A stretch of DNA of 64,000 bases from Pseudobacter sp051955275 (GCF_051955275.1 NZ_JBQCGW010000273.1:16060-80059); one strand, 5' to 3'. Positions 45,836 through 53,481 are shown, counted from the stretch's first letter. A program made the numbers and translations. The notes: a model not told the origin generated them from the letters alone.

Positions 45836-46087
45836 TTAGTGGCAGATCACAGTGTTCTTCAGGATTACTGTCCGTTGAGGTGGTTTTACATACACTACAA
45901 CAGGTGCAGGTCTTACCAATACTGGCCTGGTGGTTACAACAACATGCGCGGGTGTTACCACCACTTTTACAGGAGGAGGCACTACCACCACACGACGTAC
46001 AGGCCGCCTTACGATCACTGCCTGTGCTTTTACTTCCATGGCCAGCACACTTAATGCTATCATCAATGGAATACCTATCTTTTTCAT
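45836..46087 (-). CDS. Small exported Val/Pro/Arg-rich protein
   Basis: 83 residues from the ATG at 46087 (MKKIGIPLMIALSVLAMEVK), with a signal peptide cleaved after VKAQ. The mature part is low complexity: VIVRRPVRRVVVVPPPVKVV, VVTTRPVLVRPAPVVVYVK. No family is recognised; similar Val/Pro-rich peptides of unknown role occur in Bacteroidota. The longer in-frame start at 46243 adds non-conserved sequence across the divergent promoter and is rejected. A matching -7 box (46103-46110) 15 bp upstream and the 12-bp gap to the desaturase gene support it as a real operon leader. Confidence 0.65.
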   Translation of the reverse strand: MKKIGIPLMIALSVLAMEVKAQAVIVRRPVRRVVVVPPPVKVVVTPAHVVVTTRPVLVRPAPVVVYVKPPQRTVILKNTVICH

Positions 46088-46102
46088 ACAGTAAAATTTG
46101 TT

Positions 46103-46110
46103 CAAAAATA
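46103..46110 (-). promoter_or_regulatory. Putative -7 box (TATTTTTG) for the Val/Pro-rich protein operon
   Basis: Exact TAnnTTTG match on the minus strand, 15 bp before the ATG at 46087, giving a leader of about 11 nt. No -33 TTTG at standard spacing. Confidence 0.45.
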
Positions 46111-46248
46111 GGAGGGGTATCAGGGCCTGAAAACAGGAATCCATATGAGAAGGCCATATTGGCCGATGAAAAAAATCCACCCCTGAACATTCATATTTCA
46201 TTTTGTCCTTTTCATGGCCGGCCTCATCCTTTCCGCCCGTCAATTTGG

Positions 46249-46256
46249 TATGTTTG
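46249..46256 (+). promoter_or_regulatory. Putative -7 box (TATGTTTG) four bases before the LytS-type kinase start
   Basis: Exact TAnnTTTG match; TGGT separates it from the ATG at 46261. As at 5271-5278, the predicted transcript starts at the start codon, i.e. a leaderless mRNA. Confidence 0.45.
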
Positions 46257-46260
46257 TGGT

Positions 46261-47253
46261 ATGAAGAAATTATACCCGGTCACAGGACTGGTGATATCAT
46301 TTTTTATGGCATCGATGGGATATGTGATGCGGTTGAACCGGGAAGATATCGGTGCTTCCGTGCTGACATTTTCTTCTTCATTCATAAACTCCTTTGTAAG
46401 CTGGTTATTCATACAATATGTGTTGACATGGAGGAAGCCGGCAGGTTATGGTTGGAAGGCCGTGCTGGCCATTGCGGGGTGTATGATCATTTCGCTGTTC
46501 CCTTTTACTATTACACGCCATTTCGCGGAGGTACAGAACCGGGTGGATGCCTTACCGCGGGGCATGCGGGCAGTGAGTTTCCTGTTGCTGATGCGGGGAA
46601 TGGTTATTGGTGGATTTTTATACTTTATAGCGTACCTGCTGCGGATGTCTGCCAGGAGGCGGCAATCTGAACTGGAGAACGAACAATTGAAAAAGGAGAA
46701 CCTGCAGGCCCGGCTGAGCCTTTTACAGGAACAGGTGAGCCCGCATTTCCTGTTCAATTCCCTCGGTACATTGCGAAGCATGCTGCATGAAAAAGCACCC
46801 AGGGTATTCATACAGCGGCTTTCTGAAGTATACAGGTACCTGTTGAACAACCGCATGGCCGACCTTGTTCCGTTACAGGAGGAGCTGGATTTTACGCTGG
46901 CCTACCTGCATATATTGAACGAACGGTTTGAAGATGCACTGGAGACCGATATAGCAATTGCAGAGGACGATCTGCGAAAGCGGCTCCCGCCCGCGAGCCT
47001 GCAATTACTGGTAGAGAATGCAGTAAAACACAATGTAGCTACGGCTGGCTCTCCGCTCAGGCTCAGCATCCAATCGAAGGAGGGAGAATGGCTGATTGTG
47101 ACCAATTCCATTCAGAAGAAGAACAGTACCAGGGAAAGCCTGGGCAGCGGGTTGAACAATATCAGGGAACGTTACCGGCTACTGACCGGCCTGGAAATTG
47201 TTGTGGAGGAAACAGCTACATCTTTTAGCGTACGGATTCCTTTGTTAAGCTGA
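46261..47253 (+). CDS. LytS/YehU-type sensor histidine kinase
   Basis: 330 residues from the ATG at 46261 (MKKLYPVTGLVISFFM); the frame is open for another 470 bases upstream, but that part overlaps the minus-strand operon and is not protein-like. Four hydrophobic segments in residues 1-145, a coiled coil (ARRRQSELENEQLKKENLQA), then the His_kinase domain with phospho-histidine in EQVSPHFLFNSLGTLRSML and an ATPase domain (LLVENAVKHNVATAG, GSGLNNIRERYRLLTG). The response regulator gene starts 6 bp after its stop codon. Kinases of this type in Bacteroidota often lack a large sensor and detect membrane or cell-wall signals. Confidence 0.92.
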   Translation: MKKLYPVTGLVISFFMASMGYVMRLNREDIGASVLTFSSSFINSFVSWLFIQYVLTWRKPAGYGWKAVLAIAGCMIISLFPFTITRHFAEVQNRVDALPRGMRAVSFLLLMRGMVIGGFLYFIAYLLRMSARRRQSELENEQLKKENLQARLSLLQEQVSPHFLFNSLGTLRSMLHEKAPRVFIQRLSEVYRYLLNNRMADLVPLQEELDFTLAYLHILNERFEDALETDIAIAEDDLRKRLPPASLQLLVENAVKHNVATAGSPLRLSIQSKEGEWLIVTNSIQKKNSTRESLGSGLNNIRERYRLLTGLEIVVEETATSFSVRIPLLS

Positions 47254-47258
47254 TAAAT

Positions 47259-48023
47259 ATGAATATACTGATCATAGAAGACGAGGCTAAGACAGCCAGG
47301 GAGCTGAAGGGGATGGTGCAGCGGCTTGACGACAATCTCGTGGTGACGGGAATGGTCCCTTCTGTAAAAGCAGGTATTGACTGGTTAAGGAACAACCCTT
47401 CTCCCCAGTTGATACTATCGGATATCCAGCTGGCCGATGGCCTGAGTTTTGAGATCTTTCAGGCTGTACAGATAGCATGTCCTGTTATCTTTTGTACAGC
47501 TTTCGATAGCTATGCCATAGAAGCGTTCAATTCCTATGGTATTGACTATCTCTTAAAGCCCGTTGACGAGGATAAGCTGGCTGCCAGCCTGCAGAAATAC
47601 GAGCGGATGAAGGAGTGGATGGCGCCAAAGCGCCACGTCGATTACGGGCAGCTGGAAACCGTTCTGTCGAAGTTGCATACGGGTTATAAAAGCGGTCTGC
47701 TGGTGTTCAGTAACGAGAAGATCATACCTGTCAGGACCACCGACATCCTCTTCATTCATTCCGCTGGAGGTAATGTAAGAGTATACACCAGGAACAAACA
47801 GAGCTTTCCGATCAGTGAAGTGCTGGATGAGCTGGAGCCGCAACTGGACCCCAATCAGTTCTTCCGTGCAAACCGTCAATACCTGGTAAACCGGGAAGCG
47901 GTGGTGATGGCCGAACATTTTTTCAACCGCCGGCTGGTACTGAAATTAAATGTGGAAACTCCGGAGCAGATCATCATCAGTAAGATGAAGGCCCCGGAGT
48001 TGATGGCATGGATGCAGCGCTGA
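47259..48023 (+). CDS. LytTR-family response regulator
   Basis: 254 residues. Receiver domain 1-118: EDE near residue 8, phospho-acceptor in LILSDIQLADG, threonine/alanine in VIFCTAFDSYAIEAF, lysine in DYLLKPVDE. LytTR DNA-binding domain about 150-254 (TTDILFIHSAGGNVRVYTRN, FFRANRQYLVNREAVVMAEH). Partner of the LytS-type kinase 6 bp upstream. It converges on the esterase gene with 7 bp between stops. Confidence 0.93.
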   Translation: MNILIIEDEAKTARELKGMVQRLDDNLVVTGMVPSVKAGIDWLRNNPSPQLILSDIQLADGLSFEIFQAVQIACPVIFCTAFDSYAIEAFNSYGIDYLLKPVDEDKLAASLQKYERMKEWMAPKRHVDYGQLETVLSKLHTGYKSGLLVFSNEKIIPVRTTDILFIHSAGGNVRVYTRNKQSFPISEVLDELEPQLDPNQFFRANRQYLVNREAVVMAEHFFNRRLVLKLNVETPEQIIISKMKAPELMAWMQR

Positions 48024-48030
48024 AGGGATC

Positions 48031-48963
48031 TCACTCCAGTTTGAATTGCTGGAAGAAAGTCCAGATCAGATCGTTTGCATTGATCACCTGCGAAGGTACA
48101 TCCGCTTTGGCCCTTACCTGTTTGCCACCAGGCCAGGCATGTCCACCGTCCTGTGTAACATAATGTTCAATTAGCACCTGTCCGTTACCGTTAGTCCATT
48201 TCAATTGTTTATACCTGCCTTCGTCCACTACAACCGTTGCGTTGGGCAGGCAGTTGTTGCGCAGTGCCCAAACATTCAATACGGAGTCTGTTGGTGGGAA
48301 ATAATAGCCCAGTTCATTGGTGCCGCCATTATAGGGAACGATCCTGTCGTGCACGCTGTGCAGTTCAAGGATGGGCACGGGGCGCGGTTGTTGTGCAGGC
48401 GGAGTATACACCATGGAGGCGCTTACAGGAGCAATGGCGGCTATTTTGTGGGCGAGGTCCGCGGCGAGCCTGTAGGTCATCATTCCGCCGTTCGACATAC
48501 CGGTTACATAAACCCTTTTGGGATCGATATGAAAATTACCGGTCATTTTATCGATCAGCTGACTGATGAATGATACGTCATCGATGCCATTCTTCATGGC
48601 GAAATCGCAGCAGGTGCCGGCATTCCAGGTGCGCAGTCGCAATACGCCATTGCTGGCCACGCCATTGGGATAAACGGCTACAAAGCCAGCCTGGTCGGCT
48701 TTTTTAGAAAAGCCATAGTCTTTTTCGAACTGGGCTGCATTGCCTCCTGTACCATGCAGTGCGATCACCATCGGGTAGATGGAGTTTGTGTCGGAATAAT
48801 AAGAGGGAGGCAGGTTTACCAGGTAGCTGCGGTTCATTCCGTTCACCGATATGGTTGCTTCAAAATTTCGCGGAGGAGGTGCGGTATCTTTGTTGCAACC
48901 AGTGGTCATGGAAGACATACAGACCAGGGAAGCGGCAGTTATAAGATCAGATAAAAACTTCAT
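48031..48963 (-). CDS. PHB depolymerase / feruloyl-esterase-like secreted hydrolase
   Basis: 310 residues. Lipoprotein-type signal ending SMTTGC. Alpha/beta hydrolase fold of the LpqC/PHB-depolymerase family: oxyanion region MVIALHGTGGNAAQFEKD, nucleophile serine in VTGMSNGGMMTYRLA, acid in HSVHDRIVPYNGGTNE, histidine in QDGGHAWPGG. These enzymes cleave esters such as feruloyl-polysaccharides or poly-hydroxyalkanoates; the substrate here is not known. The gene starts 12 bp after the Spy-like gene on the same strand. Confidence 0.9.
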   Translation of the reverse strand: MKFLSDLITAASLVCMSSMTTGCNKDTAPPPRNFEATISVNGMNRSYLVNLPPSYYSDTNSIYPMVIALHGTGGNAAQFEKDYGFSKKADQAGFVAVYPNGVASNGVLRLRTWNAGTCCDFAMKNGIDDVSFISQLIDKMTGNFHIDPKRVYVTGMSNGGMMTYRLAADLAHKIAAIAPVSASMVYTPPAQQPRPVPILELHSVHDRIVPYNGGTNELGYYFPPTDSVLNVWALRNNCLPNATVVVDEGRYKQLKWTNGNGQVLIEHYVTQDGGHAWPGGKQVRAKADVPSQVINANDLIWTFFQQFKLE

Positions 48964-48975
48964 TGATCAACAGTT

Positions 48976-49347
48976 TTATTGTTTTCTTTTCTTTTTGAAT
49001 TCTTCACGCATTTCTTTCTGCATTTTCCTGTAGGTTTCATATTGGCCAGCATCCAATACTGTTTTCATTTGCTTGTCCTTTTCATCCGTGATCTTCCGGT
49101 AAGCTTTGAGTTTGGAGAGTTTGGACCCGCCTGATTCTTTCAGCGATGCAAGTCCTTCGAAGTAGGTAGTGTTAATGGTTTTTACTTTTTCCTGCTGGGT
49201 TTCGGAGAGATTGAGCTTTGCTTTATACTCTTCGAACTTCGTCATCAATTCTTTTTTCTGTTCTTCCGTGAGTTTGGATTGTGCATTAACCTGCGTTGAA
49301 AAAATAACAGCCATGAGTAAAAAAGCGAAACTGAATAATGTTTTCAT
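48976..49347 (-). CDS. Small periplasmic helical protein, Spy/CpxP-like
   Basis: 123 residues. Signal peptide ending STQVNAQ. The mature part is all helix and highly charged, with the Spy-type start LTEEQKKELMTKFEEYKAKL and a second LSETQQEKVK element, ending in a basic tail EEFKKKRKQ. Spy/CpxP proteins are periplasmic chaperones or stress sensors. Similarity is by composition and the LTxxQ motif only. It is first in a two-gene unit with the esterase. Confidence 0.65.
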   Translation of the reverse strand: MKTLFSFAFLLMAVIFSTQVNAQSKLTEEQKKELMTKFEEYKAKLNLSETQQEKVKTINTTYFEGLASLKESGGSKLSKLKAYRKITDEKDKQMKTVLDAGQYETYRKMQKEMREEFKKKRKQ

Positions 49348-49525
49348 AACAAAATTTTTGTGTAAATATGATGCGGAATGGAGGGAGTTGTTTAAAGAAA
49401 TACGATGAAAAGGACAAAACGGGGGATGTAAAAACTATCGGCTGAAGGATCGTTTCCGGTCAGTATCCGGAAATTGAACCTGAACCTGAAACTGCTGGCA
49501 GATATATCCAAATCGCCTGTTAAAT

Positions 49526-49568
49526 CCGTAAAGTTCACCGTGTTTTTACAATTGGTTTACCGAACTTT
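49526..49568 (+). promoter_or_regulatory. Twin-promoter module 1, upstream of the AraC-type gene
   Basis: CCGTAAAGTTCACC (49526-49539), then 18 bp, then TACCGAACTTT (49558-49568). The first box ends 56 bp before the ATG at 49595. An almost identical arrangement precedes the SDR gene (49990-50033), also with its first box ending 56 bp before the ATG. Confidence 0.55.
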
Positions 49569-49594
49569 AAAAGGAAATCAACCGAGATAGTGTA

Positions 49595-49981
49595 ATGGCG
49601 ACAACTGGAAATAAAGAAGTAAAGCGTAGTATAGAAATCACAAAGCGATATTTTGATTTTTTAAACAGGCATGTTGATGATGTGGTGAATGGCCGTGTAT
49701 CAGATTTTATGGAGCTTAATGAAATAGCCAGAGAGCTTGCTGTATCTCACACTCATCTTACTGATACCATTCAAAAGGAAATGGGCAACCATCCCTGCCA
49801 TTTCTATGATGAAAAAATAATCGGCATAGCAAAGGAGATGTTGGCGAATACCGGCATCTCCATTGCCACGATTGCACTTACTCTCACTTACGATCCTTCT
49901 AATTTTTCCAAGTTTTTCAAAAAATGGACAGGAGAAACACCGGGAAGTTTCAGAACGAAAAGCAAAATGAGACGGCACTGA
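49595..49981 (+). CDS. AraC-family DNA-binding protein without sensor domain
   Basis: 128 residues, essentially only the AraC/XylS double helix-turn-helix: first HTH LNEIARELAVSHTHLTDTIQ, second IATIALTLTYDPSNFSKFFK, ending WTGETPGSFR. A lysine-rich N-terminal 40 residues takes the place of the usual ligand-binding domain. It probably regulates itself and the oxidoreductase gene immediately downstream, since both share the CCGTRAAGTTCACC box at the same distance from the start. Confidence 0.88.
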   Translation: MATTGNKEVKRSIEITKRYFDFLNRHVDDVVNGRVSDFMELNEIARELAVSHTHLTDTIQKEMGNHPCHFYDEKIIGIAKEMLANTGISIATIALTLTYDPSNFSKFFKKWTGETPGSFRTKSKMRRH

Positions 49982-49989
49982 TAAGAATT

Positions 49990-50033
49990 CCGTGAAGTTC
50001 ACCATAATACATCTGTTCGTAATACAGAGCTTT
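49990..50033 (+). promoter_or_regulatory. Twin-promoter module 2, upstream of the SDR gene
   Basis: CCGTGAAGTTCACC (49990-50003), then 19 bp, then TACAGAGCTTT (50023-50033); the first box ends 56 bp before the ATG at 50059. One mismatch in 14 to the box of module 1. It begins 8 bp after the AraC stop codon. Confidence 0.55.
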
Positions 50034-50058
50034 GTTTTACACAATAAATCAAAAGCGT

Positions 50059-50815
50059 ATGGCACGTAACGATGTAAATGGAAAAGTAGTTCTGATTGCC
50101 GGAGGGGCAAAAAACCTTGGAGGCTTATTGAGCCGTGATTTTGCAAAAAAAAGGGGCGAAACTGGTTATTCATTACAACAGTAACAGTACAAAAGCTGAT
50201 GCTGAAAAAACTCTGGCAGATGTGAAGGCTGCGGGTGCAGAAGCCATATTGGTACAGGGAGATCTGACAAATGTTAAAAATGTTACCAAACTTTTTGAGG
50301 AAGCTATTGCAAAGTTCGGAGGTATAGATATTGCCATCAATACTGTAGGGAAGGTTTTGAAAAAGCCAATTGCAGATACTACAGAAGCAGAATACGACAG
50401 TATGAGCGATATCAATTCCAAGGTGGCTTATTTCTTTATACAGGAGGCAGGAAAAAAACTGAACGACAACGGAAAGTTATGTACGATAGTTACCTCTTTA
50501 CTGGCAGCATATACAGGTTATTATTCTACTTATGAAGGAATGAAAGCTCCTGTGGAACACTTTACCAGAGCCGCTTCCAAAGAGTTCGGTAGCCGTGGTA
50601 TCTCTGTAACAGCTGTTGCTCCTGGCCCCATGGATACTCCATTCTTTTATGGGCAGGAAAGTGAAGATGCGGTAGCGTATCATAAATCTGCTTCTGCATT
50701 GGGTGGTTTAACTGATATCAAAGACATAGCACCATTGGTGGAGTTTCTGGTAACAGATGGCTGGTGGATAACCGGACAAACCATTTTTGCAAATGGCGGG
50801 TACACTACGCGATAG
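50059..50815 (+). pseudogene. SDR-family oxidoreductase with a +1 frameshift in an A8 run
   Basis: The natural start is the ATG at 50059 (MARNDVNGKVVLIAGGAKNL, the Rossmann glycine-rich loop). At 50145-50152 there is a run of eight A. With seven, the frame would read RDFAKKGAKLVIHYNSN and continue to the stop at 50815; with eight it stops after 41 residues. The remainder in the second frame is a full SDR: DLTNVKNVTKLFEEAIAKFG, INTVGK, catalytic serine in CTIVTSLLAAYTG, YEGMK as the YxxxK pair, VAPGPMDTPFFYGQ, and C-terminal GQTIFANGGYTTR. Either a real indel, a slippery phase-variable tract, or a sequencing error. The substrate is unknown; the enzyme is NAD(P)-dependent. Confidence 0.8.
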
Positions 50816-50898
50816 AGTATCCCTGGTATCCTGAATTTGCAGTACTCCACCGGAAATATCATTGAAAGCATTAGTTCCTCTGGAGGTATAATAAAGAG

Positions 50899-50975
50899 GT
50901 TGTCTCAAAAGTAATTTATAGGCCCCCCAAAAAAGTTAGACACTTTGGGGGGCCTATAAATTACTTTGAGACAAC
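50899..50975. repeat. Near-perfect 30-bp inverted repeat (MITE-like or bidirectional terminator)
   Basis: The left arm 50899-50929 begins GTTGTCTCAAAAGTAATTTA and ends TAGGCCCCCCA; the right arm 50946-50975 is its reverse complement except for one missing A. The 16-nt loop contains AAAGTTAGACACTT. GTTGTCTCAAA-type ends resemble insertion-sequence terminal repeats, so this may be a tiny non-autonomous element or two IS ends left by excision; it would also fold into a strong hairpin in RNA. Confidence 0.75.
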
Positions 50976-51134
50976 TTGTTTTTGGCAAAAAGTAAGGGGA
51001 TTGGGTATGAGGGGGTAAACCTCTGGAGGAGGGGTTTGGATGTAACTAATTATGTCTCAGCAATATCTTTAAAATCAGTTTATAAGATTTAAATTATACA
51101 TAATATTATTTATAGTAATTTTTTAATAATCAAT

Positions 51135-51179
51135 ATAATAAACTTAAATTTGAATAATAAACTTAACAGGTTTATTATT
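51135..51179 (+). promoter_or_regulatory. Promoter and repeat operator of the AbiE-like pair
   Basis: ATAATAAACTTAA occurs twice as a direct repeat, 51135-51147 and 51154-51166, 19 bp apart. Between them lies the -7 box TAAATTTG (51145-51152), overlapped by the first copy. AATAATAAAC (51153-51162) also forms a perfect 10-bp inverted repeat with GTTTATTATT (51170-51179), whose right arm ends 1 bp before the ATG at 51181. A protein bound here would cover the promoter, as known for self-repressing AbiEi antitoxins. Confidence 0.65.
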
Positions 51180-51180
51180 T

Positions 51181-52161
51181 ATGAAGGATATTGTTACATA
51201 CCTGGAAAATACGTTTGGTTTTACGGTTCGAATGGATCCTTATCAGGTCTCTTTACCAGTATATATCAAAGAAACGTTCGATTTATATATGTGCTGGTTA
51301 AATGGAAGGAGATTATTGTTGGCAATTCTTAAACCTGAACAAGAATTTACTGTAGGCAGAGTAGCCAAACAAATATCATTTATAGAACAGAAACTGGAGG
51401 TAAAAACTGCAGTTGTAAGTTTTACCATAACTGCACTTGATCGAAAAAGGCTAATTGAAAAAGGTGTCAATTTTATCGTGCCAGGCAAACAATTGTTTTT
51501 GCCTGCGTTGCTGATGGATTTGCAGGAGAATTTTAATCAAATGCCACCTACCAGCACCCAGTTGCTACCATCCAGCCAATTAATACTATTGTATCATATA
51601 CTTTATGGGAGGCAGGATCCAATAGCAGGGATCAGTTTAAAATCCGTTGCGGAAAAATTAGGTTATACTCCTATGGCAGTTACAAAGGCTGCAGAAAATT
51701 TGCAGGCTTTAGGGCTTTGTACAATTGATGATAGTCGCAAGGAAAAGAAATTTGTTTTTCCTTTCACCAACGCTGACTTGTGGAAGCGGTCAGCGCCGTT
51801 TCTGGTAACGCCAGTATTGAAAACTGTATATGTAGATGTAAGCCCTTCTCCGACTCTGCCCAATTGTAACCTGAGTGCATTGCCAGAGTATTCAGATATG
51901 AACTTTCCACGGCAAGCATATATTGCGATTGGGCGAAACAGTTACTTTAACCTGCAGAGGCAGGAGGGGTTGGTAAACGAAAATGAAAAGGAGGGAGAAT
52001 ATTGTCTTGAAGTTTGGAAATACGATCCAAAGCAGCTGGCTGGAGGGAAAGCATATGTTGACCCGCTGTCTCTTTACCTCAGTCTGAAGCACAGTAAAGA
52101 CGAACGAACACAACTGGCTTTAGAAAACATTTTAAACAATTTTATATGGTTAGAGGAATAG
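51181..52161 (+). CDS. Winged-helix antitoxin/regulator of an AbiE-like toxin-antitoxin pair
   Basis: 326 residues. The N-terminal 110 residues (VRMDPYQVSLPVYIKETFDL, FTVGRVAKQISFIEQKLE) form an alpha/beta domain I do not recognise. At about 145-200 lies a MarR-like winged helix (ISLKSVAEKLGYTPMAVTKA, AENLQALGLC). The C-terminal part contains EVWKYDPKQL and a conserved-looking VDPLSLYLSLKHSKDERTQL. The next gene, a nucleotidyltransferase, overlaps its 3' end by 16 bp, the usual layout of type IV AbiEi/AbiEii systems, in which the antitoxin is the upstream DNA-binding protein. The repeat operator in front supports self-repression. It is larger and differently built than classical AbiEi, so it is either a divergent form or an analogous family. 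Confidence 0.7.
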   Translation: MKDIVTYLENTFGFTVRMDPYQVSLPVYIKETFDLYMCWLNGRRLLLAILKPEQEFTVGRVAKQISFIEQKLEVKTAVVSFTITALDRKRLIEKGVNFIVPGKQLFLPALLMDLQENFNQMPPTSTQLLPSSQLILLYHILYGRQDPIAGISLKSVAEKLGYTPMAVTKAAENLQALGLCTIDDSRKEKKFVFPFTNADLWKRSAPFLVTPVLKTVYVDVSPSPTLPNCNLSALPEYSDMNFPRQAYIAIGRNSYFNLQRQEGLVNENEKEGEYCLEVWKYDPKQLAGGKAYVDPLSLYLSLKHSKDERTQLALENILNNFIWLEE

Positions 52162-52922
52162 AAGTTTTTCGGGAGCATTTTGCAGCATTTGCTGGTCACT
52201 ATGTAATTATAGGCGGCACAGCCTGTGATCTGGTGATTGAGGAAGCGGATTTGGAACCACGTGCAACACGCGATTATGATATTATTTTGGTGATCGAGGC
52301 ATTGACTCCCGATTTTGTAAGAATGTTCTGGGAGTTTATTAAAATGGGCGGCTATCAACGAACTGAAAAAAATGAAGAAGACCGCAAGTACTACCGTTTT
52401 CAAAAACCAACTGATGAGAGATTTCCCTTTCAGCTCGAGTTGTTTTCAAGAGTACCAGATATTCTGACATTACCTGAAGAGGCGCATCTCACGCCCATTC
52501 CAGTAGATGATGATGATCTTTCCAGTCTGTCGGCTATTTTGATGGACGATCATTATTACGGGTATACGTTGGCATTTTCGCAAACTGTGAATGGAATTCA
52601 TCGTGCAAATCCCGAGGCTCTTATTTGTTTGAAAGCAAAGGCATTTCTTGACATGACAGAGCGCAGGGAAAGAGGAGAACAGGCAGAAAAGAAGCACATC
52701 AGCAAACATAAGGCAGACGTATTCCGTTTAGTCACTCTTCTTTCTGACGATAGTAAATTCGATTTGCCAGAAGCATTAAAGAAAGATCTATTCACCTTTG
52801 TTATGCAAGTAAAAGATCAATTACCGAATCCGGTTATCTTTAAAGAGATGGGACTTGGAAACATGCTTCCGGAAAAGTTATGGAAACAGCTGACTGTTAG
52901 TTTTGGGTTGGAAGTTGAATGA
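52146..52922 (+). CDS. AbiEii-like nucleotidyltransferase toxin
   Basis: 258 residues. Nucleotidyltransferase fold with the active-site signature: VIIGGTACDLVIE followed by RATRDYDIILV (GG[ST] ... D-x-D), and in the C-terminal half the AbiEii-type ALICLKAKAFLDM and KHKADVFRLVTLL segments. Such toxins transfer nucleotides to cellular RNA or protein targets and arrest growth, often as phage defence. It overlaps the regulator gene by 16 bp, so toxin synthesis is coupled to that of the antitoxin. The pair lies in an AT-rich island between a MITE-like repeat and transposase debris beside tRNA-Gln. Function by family; not tested here. Confidence 0.75.
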   Translation: MVRGIEVFREHFAAFAGHYVIIGGTACDLVIEEADLEPRATRDYDIILVIEALTPDFVRMFWEFIKMGGYQRTEKNEEDRKYYRFQKPTDERFPFQLELFSRVPDILTLPEEAHLTPIPVDDDDLSSLSAILMDDHYYGYTLAFSQTVNGIHRANPEALICLKAKAFLDMTERRERGEQAEKKHISKHKADVFRLVTLLSDDSKFDLPEALKKDLFTFVMQVKDQLPNPVIFKEMGLGNMLPEKLWKQLTVSFGLEVE

Positions 52923-52946
52923 TGACTACTATTTTTCATTTCCTCA

Positions 52947-52980
52947 AAAGCCGCCGCGGAATTCGTTCTACGGCGGCTTT
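52947..52980 (+). terminator. Terminator after the AbiE-like pair
   Basis: AAAGCCGCCG (52947-52956) pairs with CGGCGGCTTT (52971-52980) across a 14-nt loop, followed by TTGTTT. It lies 25 bp past the toxin stop codon. Confidence 0.88.
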
Positions 52981-53079
52981 TTGTTTCCCTATTCACATTG
53001 TAGTGCCATCGGTGGTCCAGCAGATATGGTCCCGGAGGGCCACCAGGAAGTCTTGTGGTGATTGCGTATATCTATAAAG

Positions 53080-53358
53080 CTGGCTGAGATCTTCCGGCAA
53101 TGCAAGTGCAAAGAGGAAGCTTTTAAAAGGCTGGCGCTTTGGCATAACTAAGTAGAAACGGTGGGTATGGAATCCTTCAGAACTGTATCAAGATCTATCG
53201 AAATCCATTACCTGGCAATACTGAACTTCTTCAACAACAGGAGCACCAACGCCTCGGCAGAATCCTTCAATGCTAAAATAAAGGCCTTCCGGGCATCGGC
53301 ACGAGGAGTTAGAGACATTAAATTCTTCCTGTTCAGGCTATCGAAACTTTATGCGTAG
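53080..53358 (+). pseudogene. C-terminal remnant of an ISL3/ISAon1-type transposase
   Basis: In one frame: LAEIFRQCKCKEEAFKRLAL, WHN, a TAA stop at 53149, then VETVGMESFRTVSRSIEIHY, LNFFNNRSTNASAESFNAK and FRASARGVRDIKFFLFRLSK, ending LYA at 53358. NRSTNASAESFNAKIKAFR is a hallmark of ISL3-like transposases of Bacteroidota. The N-terminal catalytic part is missing and a stop interrupts the remainder, so it is inactive. From 52981 to 53080 nothing else can be assigned. It marks past transposition at the edge of the AbiE island. Confidence 0.8.
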
Positions 53359-53447
53359 CAAAATCAGGCCCCAGATATTTTACTTGATCCGAGTGAAGAG
53401 GTGATGCAAATATAAACTGAAGTCCTCTGAAAGTTTGGCCCAAAAAT

Positions 53448-53477
53448 AAAGAGAAACCGATTTTTCGATTTCTCTTT
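53448..53477 (-). terminator. Terminator of the tRNA-Gln gene
   Basis: On the minus strand AAAGAGAAATCGA (53477-53465) pairs with TCGGTTTCTCTTT (53460-53448), with one G.T/mismatch step, followed by ATTTTT. It starts 5 bp beyond the 3' end of the tRNA. Confidence 0.75.
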
Positions 53478-53481
53478 TCTG

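Larger units (their letters stand above)
50816..51180. other. Intergenic region with a long inverted repeat and the AbiE-like promoter
   Basis: No gene is seen. It carries the 30-bp inverted-repeat element (50899-50975), G-rich filler around 51000-51040, and a very AT-rich 140-bp leader that holds the promoter and operator repeats of the toxin-antitoxin pair. Confidence 0.6.

Noticed and set aside
45787..46260. N-terminal extension of the LytS-type kinase frame
   Set aside because: The added sequence is cysteine/histidine-rich, overlaps the minus-strand Val/Pro-rich gene and lacks a signal or domain; the ATG at 46261 begins a normal membrane segment right after a -7 box.
52993..53142. Minus-strand frame starting MPKRQPFKSFLF and ending TTDGTTM
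   Set aside because: About 50 residues with no recognised family, and its upstream part lies opposite the recognisable transposase remnant (from 53080); it could be a real fragment but cannot be supported.
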